Shown piece by piece: positions 24,956 to 34,453 of a stretch of DNA of 64,000 bases (position 1 is the stretch's first letter; the number at the start of each line of letters is the position of its first letter). The notes under the pieces are model-generated. The model had not been told where the DNA came from and ran no database searches. It saw only the letters and a program-made list of their open reading frames with translations. The position numbers and the translations under genes were made by a program. Source of the DNA: Mogibacterium sp. (GTDB lineage: Bacteria > Bacillota > Clostridia > Peptostreptococcales > Anaerovoracaceae); contig JAFWFU010000041.1 in the NCBI GenBank assembly GCA_017515425.1, positions 1-64,000 of the forward strand. Reading direction: 5' to 3'.

Positions 24956-26260
24956 ATGAATATAAAAAAGGTGACGGTAATAGGAGTGACGGGAACAATG
25001 GGCGCTAATGTAACTGGCATTTTTGCTTCCTTTGGAAATGCCGAGGTCTACTGCGTCGGAAGGGATATTGAAAAGGTAAAAGCCACCATCCCGAGGATTG
25101 CCTCGTCCGTCAAGGCGGGCAGCATTGCGGCGCGTCTGATCCCTGCCGATTACTCCATGCTGGACGAATGCGTAAGCAAATCAGACTTGGTGTTTGAGAG
25201 CGTCACCGAAAATATCGACGTAAAATCGGAAATCGCAAAGCAGGTCTCGGACAGTCTCAGAGGCGACGCGATTTCCTGCACGGGCACATCAGGGCTGTCG
25301 ATAACGAGCCTTGCGGAATGTTATCCGGAGGAGCAGAGAACGAGGTTCTTCGGGGTGCATATGTTCAACCCCCCTTATAGCCTGCCCCTCTGCGAATTCA
25401 TGCGCACGGAATATTCTGATGACTCTATAGCGGCTGAGCTCAAATCATATCTGAGCGACCGACTCCTCAGAACCGTTGTAGAGGTCAAAGACGCTCCGGC
25501 GTTTCTCGGAAACCGCATAGGCTTTCAAATGATAAATGAGGCGCTTCAATATGCCGAAAGATATAAGGATAATGGCGGAATTGACTATATTGACGCGATA
25601 CTAGGCTCGTTCACGGGAAGGACGATGCCACCTCTCACCACATCGGACTTTGTCGGACTCGACATCCACAAGGCAATCGTAGACAATCTGCGCAGCAATA
25701 CATCTGACTATGCAAACGACACTTTTGCCCTTCCTGACTATGTGCAGGCTCTCATCTCAGAGAATAAGCTTGGCAGAAAGAGCGGAGCGGGGCTGTATCA
25801 GACCGTAAAATACAGCAACGGGCTAAAGAGGCGAACCGTATATGATATAAGCACGGGCATTTACAGGGATATAATCCCCCACGCCTTCCCCTTCGCCAAT
25901 CAGATGAAAAAGAACATTGCAGAGGGCGACTATACGGAAGCTTTCAGACAGCTTGTGAGCAATCGCTCTCTAGAGGCGGAGATATGCATTGGATTTCTCC
26001 TGAGATATATGGTCTATTCGCTCTACTGCGCCAAGGAAGTCGCGTTCACCTGCGAGGCGGCGGACGATGTAATGGCTGCGGGCTTTAGCTGGTGCCCGCC
26101 TCTTGCAATGTATAAGGCACTCAGCAGCGTGGCTGATGTCAAGAGTCTCATTAAAGAGAGAATTCCCGAAATCGCGGAGAAGGTGGATATGGACGAATTG
26201 CTCAAGGACTTGAAGCCGTCTAAATACGACTATAGGCGTTATTTCAAGTCGGGAAGGTAG
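24956..26260 (+). CDS. 3-Hydroxyacyl-CoA dehydrogenase family protein in glycan locus
   Basis: A 434-residue NAD(P)-dependent dehydrogenase. The nucleotide-binding start is VTVIGVTGTMGANVTGIF, followed by ESVTENIDVKSEI, SCTGTSGLSIT, the catalytic GVHMFNPPYSLPL and KDAPAFLGNRIGFQMINEAL. These are the hallmarks of L-3-hydroxyacyl-CoA dehydrogenases. The C-terminal part is longer than in the short clostridial enzymes. It sits between a sugar acyltransferase and a thiolase with 3-13 base gaps, so it probably serves the glycan pathway rather than butyrate metabolism, reducing a 3-ketoacyl-CoA to a 3-hydroxyacyl-CoA. RBS AGGGAG. Confidence 0.82.
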   Translation: MNIKKVTVIGVTGTMGANVTGIFASFGNAEVYCVGRDIEKVKATIPRIASSVKAGSIAARLIPADYSMLDECVSKSDLVFESVTENIDVKSEIAKQVSDSLRGDAISCTGTSGLSITSLAECYPEEQRTRFFGVHMFNPPYSLPLCEFMRTEYSDDSIAAELKSYLSDRLLRTVVEVKDAPAFLGNRIGFQMINEALQYAERYKDNGGIDYIDAILGSFTGRTMPPLTTSDFVGLDIHKAIVDNLRSNTSDYANDTFALPDYVQALISENKLGRKSGAGLYQTVKYSNGLKRRTVYDISTGIYRDIIPHAFPFANQMKKNIAEGDYTEAFRQLVSNRSLEAEICIGFLLRYMVYSLYCAKEVAFTCEAADDVMAAGFSWCPPLAMYKALSSVADVKSLIKERIPEIAEKVDMDELLKDLKPSKYDYRRYFKSGR

Positions 26261-26266
26261 GAATTG

Positions 26267-27514
26267 ATGAGCAAGGTATATATATTAGGCGGAGCGCAGA
26301 CGGATTTTGAACGTAATTGGACTAAAGAGGGCAAGAATATGGTGGCGCTGCTCAGAGAGGCGGTTGCCGACGGCTTGCAGCAATGCAATATAGATTTTGA
26401 CGAAATAGAGGCGCTCAACAAGGAAAACAGGATTGCGGCTTTTGTCGGCAATTTTATTGCGGAGAAATATACGGAGCAGGGACATCTCGGGGCTTTCTTG
26501 ACAGAGGTAAATCCTGCATTCTATGGCGTTCCTTCCGCACGCTACGAGGCGGCATGTGCCTCGGGCTCAGTTGCGCTTGACGCGGCGCAGACGAAGATAA
26601 TGGCGGGGGAATACGACCTCGCTGTCGTGCTCGGCTGGGAGCTGATGAAAACGGTGGACTCCGCAACAGGCGGGCAGTTCCTCGGGCGAGCTTCTTATTA
26701 TGATAAGGAGAGCAAGGGCGTGGACTTCCCCTTCCCAAAGCTATTCGGGAGATTGGCGGATGAGACGATTGCGAAATACTCGCTCGACGAGGGCAGATAT
26801 ATGGAAGCCCTGTCGAAAATAGCCGTGATAAATTATGCAAATGCAAAGCGAAACCCATTGGCTCAGACCAGAAGCTGGTTTATGAGCGAAGAGCAGGCGA
26901 GGCAGAGGGGGACGGAGACAAATCCTCTCGTCGGCGGCAGGCTTGCGGTATCGGACTGCTCACAGGTGACTGACGGAGCGGCGCTCGTGGTGCTCGCCTC
27001 CGAAAAATACGTCAAGGAAAAGGGAATAAAGGACAAGCCAATCATAAAGGGCTATGGACATAGAAACGCACCTCTCCTCTTCGATAAGAAAATAGAGGAG
27101 AGCGCAGGCTCGGAATACATACTTCCGTGGACGAGGCAGGCTGTATTGGATTCCTATAGGAGAAGCGGTCTTACCGTCAGTGATATTGATATATTCGAGA
27201 CGCATGACTGCTTCACTTCCTCTGAATACGCTGCGATTTCGGCATTCGGGCTGACAGAGCCCGGCAGGGAATATGAAGCAGTCGAGAGCGGACTGATAGA
27301 TTTTGACGGAGGAAAGCCAATCAACCCAAGCGGCGGGCTTATCGGCTGCGGTCACCCCGTGGGAGCTTCGGGAGTCAGAATGATATTGGATTTATATAAA
27401 CAGGTCTCGGGAGAGGCGGGCAGATACCAGGTAGAAGGCGCGAAGAATGCCATGCTGCTTAATATCGGGGGATCTGCCACGACGAACTATGTTTTCATAG
27501 TCGGAAGAGAATAG
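26267..27514 (+). CDS. SCP-x-like thiolase in glycan locus
   Basis: A 415-residue thiolase-fold protein from the ATG at 26267 (a TTG lies directly before it; RBS GGTAGGA). The nucleophilic Cys is residue 97 in [22 protein letters not shown] and [20 protein letters not shown] supply the other catalytic His and Cys, and [14 protein letters not shown] is typical of the SCP2/SCP-x branch. It probably condenses or cleaves short acyl-CoAs, for example two acetyl-CoA to acetoacetyl-CoA. Next to the dehydrogenase it would give 3-hydroxybutyryl-CoA. Such a pair inside a sugar-nucleotide cluster suggests a hydroxyacylated amino sugar. Catalytic direction is inferred. Confidence 0.82.
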   Translation: MSKVYILGGAQTDFERNWTKEGKNMVALLREAVADGLQQCNIDFDEIEALNKENRIAAFVGNFIAEKYTEQGHLGAFLTEVNPAFYGVPSARYEAACASGSVALDAAQTKIMAGEYDLAVVLGWELMKTVDSATGGQFLGRASYYDKESKGVDFPFPKLFGRLADETIAKYSLDEGRYMEALSKIAVINYANAKRNPLAQTRSWFMSEEQARQRGTETNPLVGGRLAVSDCSQVTDGAALVVLASEKYVKEKGIKDKPIIKGYGHRNAPLLFDKKIEESAGSEYILPWTRQAVLDSYRRSGLTVSDIDIFETHDCFTSSEYAAISAFGLTEPGREYEAVESGLIDFDGGKPINPSGGLIGCGHPVGASGVRMILDLYKQVSGEAGRYQVEGAKNAMLLNIGGSATTNYVFIVGRE

Positions 27515-27527
27515 AGGCATTGCAGGC

Positions 27528-28775
27528 ATGAATATTCTGTTCTTATCACTACTTGGCTTCGACTCCATTGAGGAGAGAAGCATATATACGGATTTGCTTC
27601 GAGAGTTTTCGAAGCGAGGGCATAGGGTATATGTGATTTCCCCTGTGGAAAAACGCATGGGGACGGACACCCATATAATAGAGGAAGAGAATGCTACGAT
27701 ACTGAGACTCAGAATAGGCAATACTCAAAAGACGGGCATAATCGAGAAGGGCATATCCACCGTGATGATTGAGCCAACCTTCAAGAACGCCATAGAGAAG
27801 TATTTTGCAAATGTGAAATTCGACCTCGTATTATACTCGACACCGCCGATTACGCTCGTTTCGGCTATTGAATATGTGAAGAAAAGAGACGGCGCGCGGA
27901 CGTACCTCCTTCTGAAAGATATATTCCCGCAGAATGCCGTGGATATGGGAATGCTCAGCACATCAGGCATTAAAGGGCTGCTGCACGGACATTTTCGCAG
28001 ACAGGAGAGGAAACTCTACGAAATATCTGACCGCATAGGCTGCATGAGCCAGGCAAATCTCGAATACCTGCTCGCGCATAATGAGGAAGTCAGGGACAGG
28101 GATAATCGTGACAGGAAGCTCGGCGGTAAAGGTATCGTGGAAGTCTGCCCCAACAGCGTCGAGGTGATTGACAAGAGCGTCGACGGGGAGACGTGGCAGA
28201 GGATAAGAGAGAAATACGGCATACCGACGGATAAGACGGTATTCATATACGGGGGAAACCTCGGGAAGCCGCAGGGCATACCATTTCTGATTGAATGTCT
28301 CAGAAAATGCCGAGATATAGAGAACGTCTTTTTCCTGATTATCGGAGACGGCACGGAGTATGGGCTATTGGAAGACTATGCGTCGGGCTTGGCTCAGGAA
28401 AATCTCCGTCTGATGAAACGCCTTCCCAAAGAGGACTATGATACCTTGGTGGGCGCATGTGATGTCGGAATGATATTCTTGGACTATAGATTTACTATTC
28501 CGAATTTTCCGAGCCGCCTGCTCTCCTATATGCAGGCGAGGCTGCCGATATTGGCGGTGACAGACCCCAATACCGATATAGGGAAGGTCATCACGGACGG
28601 CGAATTAGGCTGGCATTGCGAGAGCAACGACGCCGAGGCTGTGGCGGATAAGATTAAGAGGATTAGGAAAGAGGACAGGAGAAGCAAAGGGAACAAGGCA
28701 TTTGACTATCTTAGCGAAGAATATTCAGCTTCGGGAGGATATGAGATAATAACGAGGAGTTTAGAGAAGTTATAA
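27528..28775 (+). CDS. Glycosyltransferase family 4 (WbuB-like)
   Basis: A 415-residue GT-B enzyme. It has an N-terminal acceptor-side domain starting MNILFLSLLGFDSIEERSIY, a DIFPQNAVDMGM segment as in WbuB-type amino-sugar transferases, and a donor domain with FIYGGNLGKPQGIPFLIE and FPSRLLSYMQARLPILAVT. WbuB-type enzymes transfer N-acetyl-L-fucosamine, and a UDP-L-FucNAc pathway is encoded at 45346-48839, so that donor is plausible. It likely adds the second sugar on the undecaprenyl-linked primer. Substrate is not proven by sequence. Confidence 0.82.
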   Translation: MNILFLSLLGFDSIEERSIYTDLLREFSKRGHRVYVISPVEKRMGTDTHIIEEENATILRLRIGNTQKTGIIEKGISTVMIEPTFKNAIEKYFANVKFDLVLYSTPPITLVSAIEYVKKRDGARTYLLLKDIFPQNAVDMGMLSTSGIKGLLHGHFRRQERKLYEISDRIGCMSQANLEYLLAHNEEVRDRDNRDRKLGGKGIVEVCPNSVEVIDKSVDGETWQRIREKYGIPTDKTVFIYGGNLGKPQGIPFLIECLRKCRDIENVFFLIIGDGTEYGLLEDYASGLAQENLRLMKRLPKEDYDTLVGACDVGMIFLDYRFTIPNFPSRLLSYMQARLPILAVTDPNTDIGKVITDGELGWHCESNDAEAVADKIKRIRKEDRRSKGNKAFDYLSEEYSASGGYEIITRSLEKL

Positions 28776-28784
28776 GGAGTTTTG

Positions 28785-29969
28785 ATGAAAGAATATTCGA
28801 TAAATGAGCCTATCATAAAAAGAGAGATTGAAAGACCGTACCAGATATGCACCTGCTGCGTCATGGATACATCTGATGATGATATAAGCTTTGACGAGAA
28901 GGGCGTATGTATGCGCTGCAACGAATACAAGGAGCGTATCGAACCTGAGTGGAAGCACGGGAGAGGTCACGAAAAAGAGCTCGGCAAACTGATAAGCGAC
29001 ATCAAGAGAAAAGGCGAGGGCAAGGACTACGACTGCATTTTGGGGCTCAGCGGCGGACTCGACAGCTCCTATATGCTTCATCTCGCCGTCAGGGAATGGG
29101 GGCTTCGCCCCTTCGTTTTCCATATTGACGCGGGCTGGAATCTGCCCGTCGCGGAGGAAAATATACGAAAGATAACGGATAAGCTCGGCGTGGAGCTTCA
29201 TATAGAAAAGATGGATTGGCAGGAGATGAAGGAAATGCAGCTTGCGTGGTTCAGAACGGGGCTTGAGTCCCTGGACGCGCCGCAGGATCACGCCTTTATT
29301 GCGCTGATAGACAGGTTTTCGCGCGAGCTCGGAGTCAAATATATTCTGAACGGCTATAATATTTCCACGGAGATAATCGCCGACCCCGCATCATGGGGCA
29401 AGGGTGCTGGACCTACGGGCGACGGCACTTATATGAGAGATGTAATCAAAAAGCATTGCTCCGTTCCGATTAAGAATTATACATTTACAAACGGATTTAA
29501 GCATAAGTTTTGGATTCCATACGTCCTGGGTGTCAAGACGGTAAAGCCGCTGAACTATGTGCCCTTCACGAGAGAGGAAATGATAAAGACCCTCGTAGAT
29601 GAATACGGCTATATTCCATACGGACAGAAGCATTTTGAGGATCTTCTGACGAAATTCCTCGAGGCATGGTGGATGCCTACGAGGTTCGGGCATGATATTA
29701 GAAGGGCGCAGCTCTCTAGCCTTGTGGTAACGGGGCAGATGACTAGGGAAGAGGCTCTGGCGATTTTGGAAAATCCGCCTGCAAGCGAAGAGGAATGCGC
29801 GGAGATGTTCCGCGAGATTGCGAAGAGGCTGGAGATTTCCGAGGAAGAGCTGAGAGAATATCACGAAATGGGCGAATGCACCGAAAAATTCAGAAGCCAG
29901 GAGAAGCTATACAACTTCGGTATCAGGCTGTACGAGAAATTGGGAATTGAGAAGAGAATAAGAAAATGA
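28785..29969 (+). CDS. N-acetyl sugar amidotransferase, WbpG/PseA family (copy 1)
   Basis: A 394-residue enzyme starting at ATG 28785 (RBS GGAG). It carries the N-terminal zinc-type cysteines CTCCVMD and CMRCNEY, the ATP-pyrophosphatase loop LGLSGGLDSSYMLHL, DAGWNLPVAEENI and GYNISTEII. Relatives adenylate an acetamido group and exchange oxygen for nitrogen, giving an acetamidino sugar. In Pseudomonas the ammonia is delivered by HisH/HisF-like partners, and none lie in this window. Probable target is a diamino sugar of the repeat unit. It overlaps the following glycosyltransferase by four bases. Confidence 0.87.
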   Translation: MKEYSINEPIIKREIERPYQICTCCVMDTSDDDISFDEKGVCMRCNEYKERIEPEWKHGRGHEKELGKLISDIKRKGEGKDYDCILGLSGGLDSSYMLHLAVREWGLRPFVFHIDAGWNLPVAEENIRKITDKLGVELHIEKMDWQEMKEMQLAWFRTGLESLDAPQDHAFIALIDRFSRELGVKYILNGYNISTEIIADPASWGKGAGPTGDGTYMRDVIKKHCSVPIKNYTFTNGFKHKFWIPYVLGVKTVKPLNYVPFTREEMIKTLVDEYGYIPYGQKHFEDLLTKFLEAWWMPTRFGHDIRRAQLSSLVVTGQMTREEALAILENPPASEEECAEMFREIAKRLEISEEELREYHEMGECTEKFRSQEKLYNFGIRLYEKLGIEKRIRK

Positions 29970-31129
29970 GAATACTGCATTTATGCTTGGCATGTTTCTA
30001 TATTGACGGATACAACTATCAGGAAAACGTCCTACCTCGGATTTCCAAGGAGAACGGGCATGATGTTATGATAATCGCGTCCACGGAGACTTATATAGAC
30101 AATGCTGAGCTTGGATATATAGAGCCCAGGGAATATATAACGGAATTCGGCGTTCCGATTAAACGCCTGCCCTATAAGCATATATTGTCCGACAAGGTAT
30201 CGCAGAAGCTGAGGAAATATATAGGGCTCTATGAGGAGATTGAGAAATTCAGACCGGATATAATCTATTCGCACGACATCAGCTTCGCCTCTGTCGACGA
30301 GGTGGCTGAGTATGTGAAAAACCACAGAGAAGTCGTATTCCTTGCGGATACTCATTCTGCGGACTATAACAGCGGGCAGAATTGGGTTTCGCTGAACATA
30401 CTGCATAGAGCTTTTTACAAGAGGCATATCTTGAAGGCTCTGCCCTATATCAAAAAATACTACTATATAGGTCCGGCGGAGAGGGATTTCTCGATTGAGA
30501 ATTACGGAATACCGGAATCTCTTATGGAATTTCTGCCGCTCGGCGGGATAATTCCTGATGAAGAGGACTATAAAAGAAAGAGAGGAGAATATAGGGCGAA
30601 GCTGAATATAAATGATGAGCTGCTGCTGGTGCATAGCGGGAAGCTCTCTGCGGAGAAGAAAACGGCGGAGCTTCTGAGGGCGTTCAAAGCTGCCGAAAAT
30701 CTGAATGCGCGGATGGTAATCATAGGAAGCATTCCGGACGAGACGAAGAGCGAGATATTCGAGCTGATAGAGAGCGATGAAAGGATAGAATATCTCGGCT
30801 GGCAAGCCCCTGAATACCTCTTGGGCTGCCTCTGCGCCGCAGACCTGTACTGTCAGCCGGGGAGCCCGTCAGCAACTCTGCAAAACGCGATTTGCTGCGG
30901 CAGCGCTATAATGGCACAGCCAATGGAAGCATATAGAATGCTGGACAAGGGAAATTTCTTCTGGGTGGAGAATGAAGAGGGGATTTCCGAGGTATTATCA
31001 TCAATCAGCGAAAACCCCAAGCAGCTCGAAGATGCGAAGAAGGCATCTGTGAAATGCGCCAGGGAATTTCTCGACTATCGGGAAATGGAGAGAAAGATAG
31101 TATCTGAGGGAAATGGACACAGGGCATGA
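29966..31129 (+). CDS. Glycosyltransferase, GT4-like
   Basis: A 387-residue GT-B protein. The first half binds the acceptor (MRILHLCLACFYIDGYNYQEN). The second has the donor-site features LLLVHSGKLSAEKKTAELLRAF, VIIGSIPD, RIEYLGWQAPEYLLGCLCAADLYCQPGSPSATLQNAICCG. No membrane segment. Start overlaps the amidotransferase stop (ATGA) and its own end overlaps the next start. Donor sugar unknown. The tight coupling to the amidotransferase suggests it handles the amidino sugar, which is inference. Confidence 0.78.
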   Translation: MRILHLCLACFYIDGYNYQENVLPRISKENGHDVMIIASTETYIDNAELGYIEPREYITEFGVPIKRLPYKHILSDKVSQKLRKYIGLYEEIEKFRPDIIYSHDISFASVDEVAEYVKNHREVVFLADTHSADYNSGQNWVSLNILHRAFYKRHILKALPYIKKYYYIGPAERDFSIENYGIPESLMEFLPLGGIIPDEEDYKRKRGEYRAKLNINDELLLVHSGKLSAEKKTAELLRAFKAAENLNARMVIIGSIPDETKSEIFELIESDERIEYLGWQAPEYLLGCLCAADLYCQPGSPSATLQNAICCGSAIMAQPMEAYRMLDKGNFFWVENEEGISEVLSSISENPKQLEDAKKASVKCAREFLDYREMERKIVSEGNGHRA

Positions 31130-31752
31130 TGAGGAAGATACAATATTATTGGAGCAAACTAATAAAAAAGCTGCCGGGACCCGCAATTAAAAACAGCATA
31201 ATTCCCGCAAGCAGCAAGATAGAAGCGCGCAGCACCGTGATGGACTGCGCCATGGGCGAATACTCCTATGCGGGCTATGGCTGCACTCTTTTGAATTGCA
31301 GCATTGGTAATTTCTGCTCTATTGCAGACAGCGTGCATATCGGTCTCGGAAACGATCACCCCATGAAATGGGTATCAACTTCGCCCGCCTTCTATTACGG
31401 CAGAGACAGTATTCCCAAGGATATGGCTGCGAAGGAATTTAATCACGAGCCTGAAAGGACAACCATAGGGCATGATGTGTGGATAGGCATGGGCGTCTAT
31501 ATAAAGGAAGGCGTGAATATCGGAACGGGAGCTGTTATAGGCATGGGAAGCATAGTGACGGCGGACGTGCCGCCTTACGCCATTGTAGCGGGAGTCCCCG
31601 CAAGAGTGATCGGATATAGATTTGACGAGGAGACCGTCAGCAGATTGCTGGAGTCAAAATGGTGGGACGCTCCCAAGAGCATATTGAAGAAATACGCAGA
31701 GCATATTGATGATGTGGACGAGTTTATTGCAAGGATAAAGGAAGCTGAGTGA
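31126..31752 (+). CDS. Hexapeptide acetyltransferase, CatB/Vat-like
   Basis: A 208-residue trimeric left-handed beta-helix enzyme. Repeats run from about residue 28 to 150, interrupted by a loop with the catalytic His in GLGNDHPMKWVSTSPAF. TIGHDVWIGMGVYIKEGVNIGTGAVIGMGS follows. This is the xenobiotic/galactoside acetyltransferase branch, which in polysaccharide loci O-acetylates a sugar. There is no sugar-nucleotide Rossmann domain, so it probably acts on the lipid-linked oligosaccharide. Four-base overlaps at both ends. Confidence 0.83.
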   Translation: MMRKIQYYWSKLIKKLPGPAIKNSIIPASSKIEARSTVMDCAMGEYSYAGYGCTLLNCSIGNFCSIADSVHIGLGNDHPMKWVSTSPAFYYGRDSIPKDMAAKEFNHEPERTTIGHDVWIGMGVYIKEGVNIGTGAVIGMGSIVTADVPPYAIVAGVPARVIGYRFDEETVSRLLESKWWDAPKSILKKYAEHIDDVDEFIARIKEAE

Positions 31753-32966
31753 AGAGCATAATAAGCAGTTATAAAAATGTAATCAAAGATTTCTCCCTTA
31801 ATATTCTCGCTTCATTTGTCATTACGGCTGTTACGCAGATAATAGTCTACCCATGGCTGGCACGCGGGTATGAGGCGGCATTATATGGCGTGATACTCAC
31901 GATAATGGGCGTGGGGAATACGATAGTGAGCACTGTAGGCGGCAGCGTCAGCAATACGAGGCTTTTAATGGAAAGCGAATATGAGGAAAAACATGAGGCA
32001 GGGGATTTTCTCCCTATTTTGCTTTTTTTGGAACTGCTCGCCGCGGTATTATTCTATGTGTATATCAGAATTACCGACACCTATATAGGGCGTGAGACCG
32101 TCGCCATGCTCATTCTTTATCTCGTTCTCGGAAACGCCAGAGGCTACGGAGTGGTGGCATACAGGCTGGAACTGAACTTCAAGAGGAACCTCATTTGCAG
32201 CATTGCCGTGGCAGTTGGGAATATCGCGGGAGTCGCGATAATATACAAAAGCGGTTATTCCTCGCTATGGCCTCTCATCTTCCTGCTGGGAGAGCTTTTC
32301 GGCATAATAGTGATTCTGTCAAATTCGCATATCTTTAGAGAGAGGTTTGCGATTACGCAGATAATGAGCAAAACCGCGTGGAAAACGGCAATTCTCTTGA
32401 TTACCACGCTCATGGCGAATATCCTGATTTATTTGGATAGAATGCTGCTGCTGCCTATCCTCGGGGGAGAGGCTGTGGCGACCTATACGACGGCAGCATT
32501 TTTCGGGAAATGCCTCGGGCTTTTGCTGACGCCTATGGCGGGCGTTCTATTGAGTTATTTCGCCCAAAGCGATTATAATATGACGAAGAGCAAATATCGG
32601 AAGATAAATATTTCCGTTATAGGCTTTGCCGCCGTCTTTTTTGCGATAACCCTAATCGCCTCAAGATGGATTACGGGACTGCTTTATCCGACCCTCATAG
32701 AAGGGGCGGCGCCATTTCTGCTGATAGCTAATCTGACTATGATTATCGCCTCGGTAGGGAATATGACGCAGGCAGCCGTGCTTAAATATGCGCCGACAGG
32801 ATTTCAAATCGTGATACAGTCCGCCTATTGCGTTGTTTATCTCGGAGGCGGCTATTACGGTTCTATTCAAGGCGGGCTATGGGGCTTTTCGATAGCGGCA
32901 TTGATAGCTGCGGGCTTTAGATTTTGCCTGCTCTATGTGATAGGAGAAAAATATATTGAAGACTAA
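31749..32966 (+). CDS. Lipid-linked oligosaccharide flippase, Wzx-like
   Basis: A 405-residue membrane protein with about twelve predicted segments and the MATE/PST layout of Wzx. It starts with a GTG overlapping the previous stop and runs over the TTG start of the polymerase. It should move the undecaprenyl-linked repeat unit outward. It is the only flippase-type gene among the repeat-unit genes of region 3. Sequence motifs are weak in this family, so the call rests on topology and neighbours. Confidence 0.75.
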   Translation: MKSIISSYKNVIKDFSLNILASFVITAVTQIIVYPWLARGYEAALYGVILTIMGVGNTIVSTVGGSVSNTRLLMESEYEEKHEAGDFLPILLFLELLAAVLFYVYIRITDTYIGRETVAMLILYLVLGNARGYGVVAYRLELNFKRNLICSIAVAVGNIAGVAIIYKSGYSSLWPLIFLLGELFGIIVILSNSHIFRERFAITQIMSKTAWKTAILLITTLMANILIYLDRMLLLPILGGEAVATYTTAAFFGKCLGLLLTPMAGVLLSYFAQSDYNMTKSKYRKINISVIGFAAVFFAITLIASRWITGLLYPTLIEGAAPFLLIANLTMIIASVGNMTQAAVLKYAPTGFQIVIQSAYCVVYLGGGYYGSIQGGLWGFSIAALIAAGFRFCLLYVIGEKYIED

Positions 32967-34311
32967 AAGGCACGGACGGGTCTATTTAATTATGGATATA
33001 CTCGGCAGGCTGGACTTTGCATATCCGCTGCTGATTAAATTGCTGTTTGAAAATATTTATATTGTAAAGTATCATTACTATTGGAGCTATTTAGGAACAA
33101 CCTATAACCCCAATTACGAAAAAGCGGTAATATCCTGGGTCGTAGCAATTATATTTGCTATTATGGTAAAAATATGCGCGAGGACTAAGCTTTCCGCACT
33201 CTTCGGAGTGCTCGTAAATATTTCCGCAATTCCGAGTCTCTCGATATATTGGCTTAAAAATCAAAGCAGCGAGGCTTTTTGGCTGATTGTTCTGTATTGG
33301 AGTATATGGTGGTTCTGCACTTTTGTATTGTCCTCCGCAGACAAGAAGAAGGACGGCTGGAACTGCCAAGGACAGAGACAGTCATTCATTCCTGACATTA
33401 ACAATACGATAGTATTGATTGTATATATATGGACGGTCGTCACGACCTTATATCTTTCAATGCGTTATGGCGGGCTGCGACTCTTCATAGACCTGGGAGA
33501 TGTTTATACCTATAGGCTGTCGGGCGTAAGCATGAGCTCGATAGAAGGCTATATATTTGCATGGAATACGAATGCCCTGCTCCCGATATTATTCGGTGTG
33601 CATTATTTGCAGGATAGGAAAATCTTATTCTGCAGCGATATGGTGCTCATGCTGCTCAGCTACGGAATATTCGGGAATAAGTCCATGCTTATGACTATAC
33701 CGCTCGTGTTCGGAGTCATCATATTGCATAGAATGGATATGATGAAGCATTTCGGCAGCATGATTGGTGTATTCATCGCAGTATATGTCGTAGCTTCATT
33801 CTTCGTGCCGAGCCAGATGTTTGTGGCACTCGGAGACAGAATACTCGACGGACCGGCGGCGGGGCATTATAATTACTATGATTTTTTCAGCAATCATGGC
33901 AATCCGCTGCTCTATCTGAGAGAAAGCATACTCAGAGCCTTTGCGAATTCCCCTTATGAACAGGGGATTACGAGGATTATCGGAAGCAGCGCAAAATACT
34001 ATTCGGGTGCGTATAACAATATGAACAACGGGCTCTTTTCCATGGCATATGCTAATTTTGGAATTGCGGGCGTGATAGTGCAGCCGATAATAATAGTGGT
34101 AACATTTCATCTCTTCTGCAAACTGCTTGAGGACTATGATGATGTTATGATATATATACTTGCTCTGATTCATGCGCTGTTTCTTATCAGCACGTCGTAT
34201 TTTTCATGGCTCATTACGGGTGGGCTTGTGATAGACGCGCTGGTATTATTCGCGATTAGAAGGTATGACTTTCTCAGGCTGTATTCAAAGAGGGTCAGGC
34301 TTCGCATATAG
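32956..34311 (+). CDS. Oligosaccharide repeat-unit polymerase, Wzy-like
   Basis: A 451-residue protein with about twelve hydrophobic segments and a large polar loop (about residues 275-360) between later segments, as in Wzy/EpsG-type polymerases. It starts TTG within the flippase gene. Pairing with the flippase makes polymerisation of the repeat unit on the outer face the likely role. Poor sequence conservation is usual for the family. Confidence 0.7.
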   Translation: MKTKRHGRVYLIMDILGRLDFAYPLLIKLLFENIYIVKYHYYWSYLGTTYNPNYEKAVISWVVAIIFAIMVKICARTKLSALFGVLVNISAIPSLSIYWLKNQSSEAFWLIVLYWSIWWFCTFVLSSADKKKDGWNCQGQRQSFIPDINNTIVLIVYIWTVVTTLYLSMRYGGLRLFIDLGDVYTYRLSGVSMSSIEGYIFAWNTNALLPILFGVHYLQDRKILFCSDMVLMLLSYGIFGNKSMLMTIPLVFGVIILHRMDMMKHFGSMIGVFIAVYVVASFFVPSQMFVALGDRILDGPAAGHYNYYDFFSNHGNPLLYLRESILRAFANSPYEQGITRIIGSSAKYYSGAYNNMNNGLFSMAYANFGIAGVIVQPIIIVVTFHLFCKLLEDYDDVMIYILALIHALFLISTSYFSWLITGGLVIDALVLFAIRRYDFLRLYSKRVRLRI

Positions 34312-34393
34312 AATGCAGGCGGCAGGCTGAGAAAACAGAGACAGGTGAAATGCAGACAGAAGCGAGAACGGAAAACAATATATGAATAGAGGG

Positions 34394-34433
34394 AATAATA
34401 AAAAGCAAATAATATAAAGCAATATATAAAGGA
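34394..34433. repeat. Short imperfect tandem repeat (14-base period)
   Basis: AATAATAAAAAGCA (34394-34407) is followed directly by AATAATATAAAGCA (34408-34421) and a decayed third copy. It fills the end of the 142-base spacer before the nucleotide-sugar dehydrogenase gene, which otherwise has only that gene's RBS (GGGAGG). Confidence 0.55.
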
Positions 34434-34453
34434 AGGAAAGCGGGAGGTAAGAA

